From Saccharomycopsis fibuligera x Saccharomycopsis cf. fibuligera (Eukaryota; Ascomycota; Saccharomycetes; Ascoideales; Saccharomycopsidaceae), in the NCBI GenBank assembly GCA_001936135.1, contig CP012810.1, forward strand, positions 1,240,001-1,304,000: 64,000 bases of DNA. Direction: 5' to 3'. Shown here piece after piece: positions 1-10,425 of the stretch. The notes under the pieces are model-generated. The model was not told the DNA's origin, made no database searches, and worked only from the letters and a program-made list of their open reading frames with translations. The position numbers and the translations under genes are program-made. Each line of letters starts with the position of its first letter. Within the stretch, counting starts at the first letter, position 1.

Positions 1-587
1 AGTATGATCCATTCTATTTATCAGATGACAAACCAGTAACCAAATCTCCTACTCCTGAAGGTTTCACTGGTAGTGAAGATATCATATCAATACAAAATGA
101 TAACGTGCCGATGAATAAAAAGAAAAAGAAAACGAAAAAGGCAAAGCCAGTAGTGCTAGCTGAAGAAAACATATTGGGAAACGATGAAGAAGATGCTAAC
201 TCAAAGAAAGCAGCAACCAAAAAGAAAAAATCCAAGAAGAATATCCTTAAAATAGATACTTCTGGATTGGAAAACTTTGAAGTGAATGCTATCAACTCTA
301 GTGACCTCACAGGCACAGTATCAGTGCTTCATGGTAAAGAAGTTGAATATACTGTTGGCCCTGCGGAGCTTGAAGGAGATGGTGAAAATCCAGGATCGCT
401 TATAGTTGTGCCAAAGAAAAAGAAAACAAAGAAGAAATCTTTAAAGGGAAGCCATTCAGTTGATTCGGGAGCTGATTCAGCACCTATTGCAAAAAAGAAA
501 CTGAAAAAGAAGCCGAAGGTGGATGCTGAAGGTAATGTTATAGAAGTGAAAAAAAAGAGTAAAAAGAAAGCAATTAATTTAGACTAG
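1..587 (+). CDS. C-terminal part of a lysine-rich protein (5' end outside window)
   Basis: The reading frame is open from the first full codon at position 3 and runs without a stop to TAG at 585-587, so the gene begins upstream of the window and about 194 residues are visible. The tail is acidic/polar, interrupted by at least five clusters of consecutive lysines (for example around codons at 115-135, 215-240, 410-440, 490-515 and 548-570). No catalytic motif or domain is recognisable in this part. Such Lys clusters are common in nucleolar or RNA-binding proteins, but that is only inference from composition. The true identity lies in the missing N-terminal part. An ATG at 105 lies inside the open frame and is probably not the start. 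Confidence 0.8.
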   Translation, partial: YDPFYLSDDKPVTKSPTPEGFTGSEDIISIQNDNVPMNKKKKKTKKAKPVVLAEENILGNDEEDANSKKAATKKKKSKKNILKIDTSGLENFEVNAINSSDLTGTVSVLHGKEVEYTVGPAELEGDGENPGSLIVVPKKKKTKKKSLKGSHSVDSGADSAPIAKKKLKKKPKVDAEGNVIEVKKKSKKKAINLD

Positions 588-1699
588 CAGATTATATATT
601 AATTTACTATCTAAATTGGTGCTTCTTTGTGTTGACAAGTTTCTTTATCACATCAGTGGAGTTTTTGGAGCAGTAGTTTAAAAATGTATGAAAATAGAAG
701 TTTAGTTAAGAGTTTTTTTGGCTTACGTGAAGAGATTTTACCTATCACCTGGTTATTAGCAGGTACCCTCCCCAAGAGAAAAGAGCAGTAAATAAATTTT
801 GGCGAAATTGGAATAAATATAAAAAACAAACGTACTTTGTAAATACAAAACTTTTAAAACCCATGGAGATCAACGAAATTAAAAGGTAGGAGTACTGGAA
901 AAGCCGAAACTTTTTTTAAAGGAAATTTAAATCAAATTTGAGAGTACCGCCAAAACAGGCATGAGGACAACAAATTGCACTCAAACCAAAGCTTTGAATA
1001 TATATATGCAAAGGGAAGCGTTCGTGTTATTTTTAAAATCAGCTATATCAGTTTTTTTCTGTAAGGCTTAACTTGTTTATTGATAGCATCCTCGCACGAA
1101 CGTTGTTTATGTTTTTTACGTTATAAATCTTCAGAGCACCACTTACATTCCTCATTTTGAAATTTGAACTTTTAGACTCCGAGGTGTGATGTGCGGATAT
1201 TCTCAAAGCAGTCATGGTGTTTAAACGTTTATTTTTTCAGCATTTGTCGTTTTTTTTTTTTTTTTTTTTTCACACACAATATCGATATAGTATATACAGT
1301 ATAGTTCAGTTGTTGTTATATAGGGGAAACTTATACAAGTGAAAACCTTGTTAGTATTAGTTAGACTTTAATGGATCAGTTGGATTTGAAATAGATATAG
1401 GAGAGATTATAGTCTAGGATGAATAATATTTTTTTTTTTTTTATTTTTTTTTTATTTTTTTTTTTTTTTTTTTTGAGGGTCATTGCTTTGCTGTCGACAG
1501 ATAAAAAGAAAGGGGTCTCACTTCAATACCATCTTCCACTCACTAAGATAACACAAATGCGTCTAATTCATTACCGTGGTGATGTAGTAAATAAGACTAG
1601 AGATTGGAATGGTTTTCCAATCAAAATACTAGTCTTTGCCTATGAGATTTATGCAGTTTAATAATTCTACCTATGTATTTAAAACCAAAAAAATAAGTT
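588..1699. other. Intergenic region before the tRNA gene
   Basis: No gene is supported. The stretch holds a 21-nt T tract at 1250-1270 and a second T-rich tract broken by single A bases at about 1429-1474. Short open frames here, including one over the second T tract, encode only low-complexity sequence. Confidence 0.6.
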
Positions 1700-1813
1700 G
1701 GACGTGTGGCCGAGTGGTCTAAGGCGCTCGACTCAAGAGTAACACCCCTTGCAGCTAAACAGCTGAGCAATCGAGTCTCGAAAGAGGCATGAGTTCGAAC
1801 CTCATCGCGTCCA
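1700..1813 (+). tRNA. tRNA-Leu(CAA) with a 32-nt intron
   Basis: The sequence folds as a class II tRNA. The acceptor arms GGACGTG (1700-1706) and CGCGTCC (1806-1812) pair with one G-U wobble, followed by discriminator A. The D-arm is present, the anticodon stem is CTCGA/TCGAG, the variable arm is long and the T-arm is ATGAG-TTCGAAC-CTCAT. The loop reads C-T-CAA-G, so the anticodon is CAA and the tRNA decodes UUG leucine. An intron (1738-1769) sits in the usual place one base after the anticodon, as in yeast tRNA-Leu(CAA). The A and B boxes are internal, and a T5 run at 1819-1823 is a plausible RNA polymerase III terminator. U33 is present, so this is not the unusual G33-bearing Ser-CAG tRNA of this clade. 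Confidence 0.95.
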
Positions 1814-2175
1814 TTATCTTTTTACTCTTTTGTGCACATGCATACGAGGGCGTATATTTTTTATCCTACCAATTTGGAAACATTCTGGGGTTAAAATCTT
1901 CAGCTTATTCCTCGTTAACATTCATTACAATTTTAGCTGATGAACTAGTTCAGTTCATAATATAGATAGTATTCCTGAAATGGAAAACAAAACCATTGGT
2001 TAATAATAAATGTGAAGTTTAATTCATATAGTACTCAATAATTATGAATGATGGGGAAAAAAAAAGTAAAGAAAAAAGAATTAATGGCTATAAACAGTAG
2101 CAAAATGAAGTGATTTTTTTGTATGTATTATATTAAAGTTTGTCTAGCGTATGAAGATGTGATAATGCACAACAC
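1814..2175. other. Short intergenic region between tRNA-Leu and the SDH1 3' end
   Basis: It contains the tRNA terminator at its left edge and AT-rich sequence that should hold the 3' UTR of the leftward SDH1 gene. No further gene is seen. Confidence 0.55.
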
Positions 2176-4110
2176 TTAGTAAACTCTCTTACCTGGAGGA
2201 ACGGATTTACATTCATTAGGATCCAAAGTCTTGCTGATAACGTTTCTGTAACCGAGGGTAACATCATCACCATTATCTTTTTGCCATGACAAACTGTGCT
2301 TCATCCAGTTTACGTCATCTCTTTCTGGGTAATCTTCTCTAGCATGAGCACCTCTAGATTCTTTTCTGGCAGCGGCACTAATAGCTGTTTGTTTGGCACA
2401 AGTCAACAAGTTCTGCAATTCCAAAGTTTCCACCAAGTCACTATTCCAAATCATAGATCTGTCAGTAGTACCGACATCCTTGAAACTCTTGTCAATTTCC
2501 GTAATACCTTCAACACCAGCATCCAAAGTTTCTTGGGTTCTAAACACAGAAACATCTCTTTGCATAGTCTTTTGCATAGCCAATCTAATTTCAGAAGTTG
2601 GTTTTGGACCAGTAGCAGTTCTCACCTTATCTAATCTTTCAATGGATTCTTTACCTAATTCTGGGTCAAGAGGTTTGTGTGGTTTACCTGGGGTCAAAGA
2701 GTCTCTAACAGTATGAGAAACAGCTCTACCAAAGACAACCAAATCCAAAAGAGAGTTAGCACCTAATCTATTAGCACCATGGACAGAGACACAAGCGGAT
2801 TCACCACAAGCCAAAAGACCTGGAACAACCTTGTCATTACCTTGTTCATCAATAGTCAACACTTCACCAGTCCACTTAGTTGGGATACCACCCATATTGT
2901 AGTGCACAGTTGGCAAAATTGGAATTGGCTCTTTAGTAACATCAACACCAGCAAAAATACTAGCGGTTTCAGAAATACCTGGCAATCTTTCCTTAAGCAC
3001 AGAAGCTGGCAAATGAGACAATTGCAACAACATGTGATCTTTTTCTGGACCAACACCACGGCCAGCTCTAATTTCCATAGTAATGGCACGAGAAACAACA
3101 TCTCTAGAAGCCAAATCCTTAGCAGTTGGAGCGTATCTTTCCATAAAACGTTCACCTTCACTATTCAAAAGGAAACCACCTTCACCTCTAGCACCTTCAG
3201 TAATAAGACAACCGGAACCATAAATACCAGAAGGATGGAATTGAATAAATTCCAAATCTTGCAATGGCAAACCAGCTCTAGAAACCATAGCATAACCGTC
3301 ACCGGTACAAGTGTGAGCCGAAGTACAAGAAAAGTAAGCACGTCCGTAACCACCAGTGGCCAAAACGGTCTTGTGAGCTCTAAATCTATGCAAAGTACCA
3401 TCTTCTTCATTGTAAGCCATAACACCAACACATTCACCATTTTCCATAATTAAATCAAGGGCAAAGAATTCAATGAAGAAATGAGTGTCATGTCTGAGAG
3501 ATTGACCGTAAAGAGAGTGCAAAAGAGCGTGACCAGTTCTGTCAGCAACAGCACAAGTTCTATAAGCTTGACCACCGTGACCATAGTCCTTGGATTGACC
3601 ACCAAAGGCTCTTTGGTAAATTCTACCTTCTTCATTTCTAGAGAATGGGACACCGTAGTGTTCAAGTTCATAAATACTGGCAGGAGCTTCTCTGGTCATG
3701 TAGTGGATAGCGTCTTGGTCACCTAACCAATCGGAACCTTTGACGGTATCGTACATGTGCCAATGCCAATCATCTTTGTGCATGTTACCAAGGGCAGCAT
3801 TAATACCACCTTGAGCAGCAACAGTGTGAGATCTGGTTGGGAACAATTTGGAGATACAAGCGGTTTTGTAACCTTCAACGGCCAAACCAAAAGCGGCTCT
3901 AAGACCAGCACCACCAGCACCGACAACAACACAGTCGTATTCGTGGTCAATGACATGGTATTTTTCTCTCATATTAAGAGCAGCATTTTCTTTACCATTA
4001 AGCTTGGAGCCAGTGTTTTTGATGATTTGGTTAGCTCTCAAGCCGGAGTGGAAGAGTCTCTTGGATTGCGCCAATGGGGCTCTAGCTATGTTGTGACGCA
4101 AAGAGAGCAT
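2176..4110 (-). CDS. SDH1: Succinate dehydrogenase flavoprotein subunit, mitochondrial
   Basis: The 644-residue product is full length for Sdh1. It catalyses succinate oxidation to fumarate in complex II and joins the TCA cycle to the respiratory chain at the inner mitochondrial membrane. Residues 1-45 are rich in Arg, Ser and Leu with few acidic residues, typical of a presequence. The dinucleotide-binding motif [13 protein letters not shown] lies near residues 61-73. SHTVAAQGG follows, with His95 matching the covalent FAD attachment site. The conserved [20 protein letters not shown] block appears in the second half and the C-terminus ends with the usual basic tail. Codon use is strongly biased, which fits high expression. 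The ATG at 4110 is the only sensible start. A CCAAT box lies upstream on the coding strand. Confidence 0.98.
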   Translation of the reverse strand: MLSLRHNIARAPLAQSKRLFHSGLRANQIIKNTGSKLNGKENAALNMREKYHVIDHEYDCVVVGAGGAGLRAAFGLAVEGYKTACISKLFPTRSHTVAAQGGINAALGNMHKDDWHWHMYDTVKGSDWLGDQDAIHYMTREAPASIYELEHYGVPFSRNEEGRIYQRAFGGQSKDYGHGGQAYRTCAVADRTGHALLHSLYGQSLRHDTHFFIEFFALDLIMENGECVGVMAYNEEDGTLHRFRAHKTVLATGGYGRAYFSCTSAHTCTGDGYAMVSRAGLPLQDLEFIQFHPSGIYGSGCLITEGARGEGGFLLNSEGERFMERYAPTAKDLASRDVVSRAITMEIRAGRGVGPEKDHMLLQLSHLPASVLKERLPGISETASIFAGVDVTKEPIPILPTVHYNMGGIPTKWTGEVLTIDEQGNDKVVPGLLACGESACVSVHGANRLGANSLLDLVVFGRAVSHTVRDSLTPGKPHKPLDPELGKESIERLDKVRTATGPKPTSEIRLAMQKTMQRDVSVFRTQETLDAGVEGITEIDKSFKDVGTTDRSMIWNSDLVETLELQNLLTCAKQTAISAAARKESRGAHAREDYPERDDVNWMKHSLSWQKDNGDDVTLGYRNVISKTLDPNECKSVPPGKRVY

Positions 4111-5602
4111 TATTGAAAAGGGGATATTTAGATAATTAGTTTGTGAGAATGTGATGCTATTGGATAGTAAACAAAGTGATTAAATGCGAGAATATTGAAG
4201 ATATGATGAATAAATCACTACTTTGAGGTGGTTGAAAATTAGATGAGTTGAATTTGACAACCAGTATATGATTTCAGTACTCAGCAAAGTGAAAAAAAAA
4301 TCAGTTGTGGACGGATGGAAAGTATGGGGTTACACCGCGTAGATTGACAGTTTGGGTAGATTATATGTGTAGGTAATCGCAAATACCTTGCCTTTGATTT
4401 GTCTGTCTGAGGGATTAAAAAGCTAACCAAACGATTACTATAACTAAAATCAGCAGCTTTACAATATTAAATAAAACAGTGTTCAGCGAGGAAAACTAAA
4501 ACAAAAAAAAAAAAAAAAAAAATTCACTGTCCCGCAGCATCCACGGAGGAGCTCGTCGCTTAGTTAAGCCGCGATAGGCGTTTTGACACTCGCGACTTGC
4601 CCGCACGCCCGGCGCCTTCTCCGGGATTATTCAGCCCGATTTTCCGCTCTCTGATTGGCTACAAATATCTGGAGAGTTGATTAGTCTCAGATTATGTAAT
4701 TATTTATGGTGCCGCACCTGTGGTTCGATGAAAGAATATAATGCTTCATTTGATATATTCAATTTAAGTACTAATCTCTTTATGCCCTATTTACCTTAGA
4801 TTTATTTGAAAATCTTACAAATCTAGATATGTCAATATTGAGCTACCATTAAGCTATAGTAATCAGAACCATACACAAAAATCATGGAAACAAATAACAA
4901 AAAACGAATGAAGAGACAATAGTCCAAATCGTAGCATTAACGCAAAATATAAGAGTTCTATGAGAAACGATGAAAAAACAAAACAAAAAAAAGAGATGAT
5001 AACAATGATGTGGCAGAAAATGGATGCTGGATGTGTAAACGTAATACTAATAGCAAAAAAAGGAAGAAAAGCATGGCCAAAAAAAAATAAGAGAATCGAA
5101 TCCGAGAACGTTAAAAATCAGGAACGTAAAATCAAAGATAAAGATAAAAATAAGGAAAAAACAGTTCAAAACACATGGGAAAGCCCAATACAGTAACTGA
5201 AATCACACAAAATTAAAATCAAGAAAAGAACCAATTAAAAAAAAATTAATAAACAGTTGGAGCGGAATACAAAGCGAGCGGTAAGCATGGAATGTTGAAA
5301 AATATAGCGTAACTGATGCTAGACATCAAATAGGTAAAAGAATACCTAAAAGAAAAAGCAAAAAAAACAAAAGAGGAACATTGAATCGACGAGATGGAAC
5401 AACGAAGACACAAAAAAAAATAAAAACAGATGGCAAAGAATATTAAGGGTAAATGTACATCATATATGCAGTTGTCGTGATAATGAAGTTCGAAATGAGG
5501 TTATGGATGAACAAGAAAAAAAACGGAAAAATGGAAAAACGAAAAAACGAAAAAACGGAAAATAGAAATGGAAAATGGAAAACGGAAGAAGGCCACCCTT
5601 AC
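4111..5602. promoter_or_regulatory. SDH1 upstream region with a HAP-type CCAAT box
   Basis: SDH1 reads left from this region and the kinase gene ends at its right side. A CCAAT box on the minus strand (ATTGG at 4654-4658) lies about 545 bp before the SDH1 ATG. Respiratory genes of yeasts are known targets of the CCAAT-binding HAP complex, so its use here is reasonable but inferred. It borders a GC-rich block at about 4535-4650, unusual against the AT-rich background. The half from about 4900 to 5590 is strongly A-rich on the plus strand and holds only low-complexity open frames. Confidence 0.5.
5515..5590. repeat. A-rich degenerate repeat (AAAACG/AAAATGG units)
   Basis: About ten degenerate copies of a 7-8-nt A-rich unit (AAAAACG, AAAATGG) lie next to the stop codon of the kinase gene. 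On the transcribed strand this is a T/C-rich run just past the stop codon, so it may form part of the 3' UTR. Confidence 0.5.
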
Positions 5603-7783
5603 TTATCGCACCGCGATGTTGTCTGTTTTAGTTCCATGCTCACCAGCTTCGCAACACTTAATTTCTCTCCCCCATTCAGAATTCAATATTTGTTTAGCAG
5701 TAATTCTTCTTCCTGGCACTGGATCTAAAATTGAATAAATCACATTCCGACATCTTGCCCTCTTCAAGCTCTCTATTGGGAAATATCCATGTGCATCTTT
5801 TCTGCCCTTCAAATACTCTTGATAAAATTCATCCTCGTTAGCATTAGCCGATCTCCAAAGTTGTCTACCGGTTCTCATTGCCATATAAACCACCCCACAG
5901 GCCCATACATCGGCAGGACGGAGATCATACTCTTTACCCATATATAGCTCCGGAGCAATATATGGCGCTGAACCAATAACACCTTGGAATAAATGGATAG
6001 TGCTTTCCCATGCGTAGCTGAAACATTCACTGGTGCCAAAATCAGTAATTTTCAAATTCCCATCAGCAGTAAGTAAAATGTTTTCAGGCTTAATGTCTCT
6101 ATGTGCAACACCCATGGTATGCATATAAGAAACACCTCTAACTAGTTGTTTAAAAAAACAGTCTGCTTCAATATATTCAAGCTTTCCGGCAGTAACAATT
6201 AATGTATACAAATCACCACCAGTGCAAAATTCCATCACTTCACAATAATCGCCTTTGGCGTCTTGCAAAAGGTCCAATGTTTGAATAATGTGAATGTTGC
6301 GTAATGATGAAGAAATGTAAAACTCTCGTTCTAGTCTTTGTGAATATTCTTTTTCAGTTTCTTGTGCCCTTCTTCTAAATTCTTTAACGGCGTACAAATT
6401 TTCCTTATTTTCGGAAACTTTCTTGTGAGAAATCTTCACCACCCCAAATGTACCTCTACCAATAACTTCTTGACAAGTACCGTATTTCTCAGCAAATGAT
6501 CTAGGATCAATTAAATTCTCTTGAATTTCCATGCCTTGCGGCACTGGCATTTGATAATTGATATTGTTGGCAGAAGGCTTCTTTAATCCGTTTTCTAAAA
6601 CCACCTCAATTTTTCCATTTTCATTTTGATGCACTTTATTCATCAAGCCAGACATCAAAGATGGTGGCACATTACCATCCGGCAAAATGTTGGGCAAGAT
6701 ATTGGAAACTGCAGAAACTGACTCGTCTCGTAATTTTTTAGCCCCCAAGAAATTTTTTATCATAGTACTCAATTTTTCTTGACGTTTGGCATTTTTCAAA
6801 AAATGCTCATGACCACCATCTTCATAAACTTTTAATCTTCCACAATACTTGTCTTTATTCAGTGATGAAGAGCCAAGCCCACCCGTGGCAGTTCCCGCAA
6901 TTTTCTCCAACTTGTTGTGAGTTTTACTATGGGAATCTGTTTTCTTGTCTTTACCATTTTCCTTCTTATTGTTGTTTTGACTTTCTTTCTTGGAGAATCC
7001 TGCGGCAGCAGAGGTGGTAGTGTCTTTTGAATGCACACTAATCTCAGAAGTGTTTTTCGATCTTGGTGATCTGGAACCTTTTAGCGGACGTAAATGGTCA
7101 GCGCCAGATGATGCGGTCGAAGATGATGAATTTTCTTTGAAGCTATCCTTTGATCGGATATTGTTTTTAGAAACTGAATGAGATCTGTTATTTCTCGTCT
7201 TTGTTGGGATATTACTGTGTGATATATTTGGGTTGCTTGTTGTTGCTGTTAAAGCAGCATATTTATGAGCATATTCTTGATGGAGATCGGCATCTGCTGA
7301 TTCATTTTCTTCAATAATGGCATTACTGCTCAAGTTTCTACTACCGGGATTGGTATCAGCGGAATTCAATACCCCAGTTATATTGGTGTCATTCAGTTCA
7401 TTACCATTACTAACGCTAAGATTGTTAAGCTTTTTCATCAAGTTGCTGTCATTTACTTGGCTTTCGACACCAAGTCTATTTAAACTAGCAGTGGATCCAT
7501 TAACGGAGTTTAGGTGGGATGACTGACCTGAAGAAGATAAAGACGGACTTCCTTCTTTAGATCCAGCTCTGGAAGCGCCAACTTTATTGTTTGATTTACT
7601 TCTTTTGCTCAGATCATCTCGCACAAATTGGGGATTGGATTGGGTATTGGGAGATACGGGGCTCACTGGGGTCGAAGCCACTGATCTTTGATCTTTTTCC
7701 TTATCGGTATGAACACCAAAAAGTTTTCCAAGTTTCGACATGGTAGAGGAGCGTTTTGCTCTAGTGGAAGCGACTTCTGGCAT
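5603..7783 (-). CDS. SAT4: Hal4/Sat4-type protein kinase (potassium transport/salt tolerance family)
   Basis: The 726-residue protein has a long Ser/Asn-rich N-terminal half and a C-terminal Ser/Thr kinase domain from about residue 434. Visible kinase parts are the Gly loop GRGTFG, the YAVK lysine near 467, HRDIKPEN near 561, the DFG motif, and an APE-like APEL. The domain's fungal-specific wording (CEVMEFCTGGDLY, ILDPVPGRRITAKQIL, SEWGREIKCCEAGE at the end) matches the Npr1/Hal5/Sat4 group, and I favour Sat4/Hal4. In S. cerevisiae these kinases stabilise plasma-membrane transporters such as Trk1. The first ATG of the frame is at 7783 with A at -3. The open frame extends 34 codons further upstream but only from a TTG, so I do not use it. 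Hal5 or another paralogue is the main alternative. Confidence 0.85.
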   Translation of the reverse strand: MPEVASTRAKRSSTMSKLGKLFGVHTDKEKDQRSVASTPVSPVSPNTQSNPQFVRDDLSKRSKSNNKVGASRAGSKEGSPSLSSSGQSSHLNSVNGSTASLNRLGVESQVNDSNLMKKLNNLSVSNGNELNDTNITGVLNSADTNPGSRNLSSNAIIEENESADADLHQEYAHKYAALTATTSNPNISHSNIPTKTRNNRSHSVSKNNIRSKDSFKENSSSSTASSGADHLRPLKGSRSPRSKNTSEISVHSKDTTTSAAAGFSKKESQNNNKKENGKDKKTDSHSKTHNKLEKIAGTATGGLGSSSLNKDKYCGRLKVYEDGGHEHFLKNAKRQEKLSTMIKNFLGAKKLRDESVSAVSNILPNILPDGNVPPSLMSGLMNKVHQNENGKIEVVLENGLKKPSANNINYQMPVPQGMEIQENLIDPRSFAEKYGTCQEVIGRGTFGVVKISHKKVSENKENLYAVKEFRRRAQETEKEYSQRLEREFYISSSLRNIHIIQTLDLLQDAKGDYCEVMEFCTGGDLYTLIVTAGKLEYIEADCFFKQLVRGVSYMHTMGVAHRDIKPENILLTADGNLKITDFGTSECFSYAWESTIHLFQGVIGSAPYIAPELYMGKEYDLRPADVWACGVVYMAMRTGRQLWRSANANEDEFYQEYLKGRKDAHGYFPIESLKRARCRNVIYSILDPVPGRRITAKQILNSEWGREIKCCEAGEHGTKTDNIAVR

Positions 7784-10425
7784 TATTGTTTGTTGAGTTT
7801 TTAGCTTCTCTCTATATATATGAGTGGGTGTGAGTGTTGAAGGATCAGGGGCAAATGACTGTAAATGCAATGGTTTCAAAAGCAATCAACTAAAGAAAAT
7901 GAAAGAAAAGGTATTAGGAAACCCCAGCAGGGGCTTAAACAAGCAGATAATATTTCTAGAAGATAAAACAAAACGCTTCGAATATGAGACTTAAAAAAGA
8001 AAGGTTTGTCCCTCTTTTGTCTTACTAATTGGACTTGTTTTAATTTTTTTAGCAAAAAACAAAAAGCGGACTGTGTTTTGTTAATAATTTCAAACTTAAC
8101 CCTGCCCTTTTTGATACGGCTTTTGGTGTCCTGGGTGACCGTTGTGCTTTATGGAATGTGAATGAAATTTTCTTGAAGTTGATAAAACACTATAATTATA
8201 AGTATGCTCTTAGAAATAGAATTGCGGTTAAGACAAGCTGTTTGTTGTTTCTGATTGCAAAGCTTTTTTGATAGTCCTAATTGTGGGCAAGTTAGCCAAA
8301 TAAGAAAATAACAACAGCAAAAAGACGTGCTAATCAACAGGTGTGTGATTTGCAGCGTAAAATTGCAGCAACTGTCTTTGTATGTGGGATTGTCTGTGTT
8401 GGTACCTTGCTTTAGAATAAAGTATGGTTGGGCAAGAAAAACAATAAGCAAAGAGACGCTAAATCGGAGGACTGCTTAACGGCAGATTTCGAGTGGATAT
8501 CGAAAAACACAATGAAACCGCTTGTTTAATAAATAGAGTCTCTCGTTTGTATTATAGATAGTAAAAGACCGAGGAATTGACTTTAGCTGAGGAAAACGAA
8601 AACAACAGAAAGTCCAATGAGCGAGAGGGAGAGCGAGAATGAGAGCAAAAGCCTCTGTATGTCTGGCTGAAAAATTGAAAGAAAAAATGCCTCGCAGGAG
8701 AAAAAAAAAAAATAAAAAAGTAAAGAGGGCTTTTCGATAAGTGCACTATTCCCAACAGAGTGTGAGAGAACAAACTGAAACCGCGCGCGGGAGCACACGC
8801 CACTAAATAAGCAAAAGCAGTGAAGATGAGCTAACGCTAATGCAAACACGCTATGGAGTAGTTAAACACTGCAAAGAAAACAAGAAAAGGCAAGAACTGT
8901 AGATAAACGAAACAACAAAAGACAAGAAAAAAGCAAAAACAAAGACAAATTAAGAGTATATAAGAAAAATTTTTTAGAAGCGCTGCCAGTTGCAGCCAAT
9001 GTTAAGCGCCCAAAGTGCTCTCAGCGCTTAGCACTGGGCCATCTCCCTCGCAAGGCATGAGATGCGCCACCGTCCTTGAGCGTTTATTGGCCACAGGGGA
9101 GGTTATGATACACTGGGCCCGTCACACGGGATCCAGCAGCACGGCTCTACATCATCTGGTCATCACTTTTGCGCGGGAAATGCACAACCACTACTCCATT
9201 TTTCCATCAGCAGTAATTGCCGGAAACGTTTCCAGCAGAACTATTGAAGATAGCGCTTGGTCTGGATTGACAAGTTAGTGAAACACAAATACGACAGTTA
9301 TATGTTTTTGCGCCGTAATTACCCCGTTTTATACTGTAAATTAAGACTTTAACTAGGAAGTGGACTATAAAAGTCAGTAACGGTACCTGTCGGTCAAAAT
9401 AACATTACCGGCATATCGAATATAAAGAGCTTTGCTACAGCTCTTGCCAGACGTCGTTATACAATCGATCGCTAAAGCGTGGGATACTTCTGGTTCAAAA
9501 TAATGTTAGCATATTGTTATATGTGCTGTAGTGGGATGTCGCGTAGTAGGGGAGAGTTCTTATTCATATTCCGCTCCCGAAGGCCTTGGCGTTTTCATGT
9601 ACATGCAAATTTGATCAAACTTAGCGCGCTGTTGTTGAGGATACCGGTCTTGGTACTCTTTGTTCTATGTTATTTCCTTAGTCAGCTGGTAGGATTCTTT
9701 GTGATTTGATTTGATTTGATTTGATTTGGTATTCATCCTTCTTCTCAGAAAAATTTTACTTTCTCAAATTATTGGTTTTGTTTTACAGTTCTTGGCTTGC
9801 TGCTGATTTACCAATTGTATTCTGTGATCACACTATTTATAGTAAGCTAACGCTCTAGCTGGCAGGATATGCCCGGTTAAGATGAAGACGAAGAAAAATT
9901 AAATAAAAGTGTCTGGTTGTTGTTGGTCACCGCTGGCAACATTTTCGCAAGTAAAAGAACAAATTTGTAGTTATTCCCAATATCCTTACTTGCGTCATTT
10001 TCCTGCTCTGTAATTCTTCTAGATTTTCTTATGTTCGTTGATTTGCATGGACAAAAAATAATTAGTAGCACTAGTTACAAAATGTGTTATTCGAGGACAC
10101 GTTCAGAAATTTGTAATGAAGTTGGCCTTACCACACGGCGTGTGTCAATGCGCTTAATCCAGGCGAATAATTTTTTAGCAAAAGTCAGTTCTTAATCTAC
10201 AAACCCGTTCAAATTTGCAATCTTTTCAAGTTTAAGAATTACACTGCGTACCTGTGCATTGTCTATTTTTCTTTTTGTATATGGTTTATTCCAAATTTAA
10301 CACGAATTTAGCAAAATCACAACCAAAAAAAAATCTCTACAATACATATATTGTGAAATCCAAACAACTAACTCGAAAATAAAACAATGAAGCCATGCTC
10401 TAATCATCAAATGGAGTATATTCGT
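7784..10425. promoter_or_regulatory. Long upstream region of the kinase gene
   Basis: Both neighbours are on the minus strand, so this 2.6 kb is the kinase promoter plus the 3' flank of the methyltransferase gene. A GC-richer part at about 8975-9265 has the direct repeat CACTGGGCC at 9032-9040 and 9111-9119 and several AGCGCT sites. A short (GATTT)5 repeat lies at 9703-9727. The open frames here are short, start mostly from non-ATG codons and resemble no protein I know. Confidence 0.5.
9703..9727. repeat. (GATTT)5 pentanucleotide microsatellite
   Basis: Five perfect tandem GATTT units in non-coding DNA. Confidence 0.9.

Noticed and set aside
2779-3453. Long open frame antisense to SDH1 (224 codons)
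   Set aside because: It is a shadow of the biased codon use of SDH1 and has a Ser/Thr/Asn composition with no motif.
9015-9278. 87-codon frame in the GC-richer part of the kinase promoter
   Set aside because: No ATG at the frame's first codon and no motif; G+C-rich DNA has fewer random stops.
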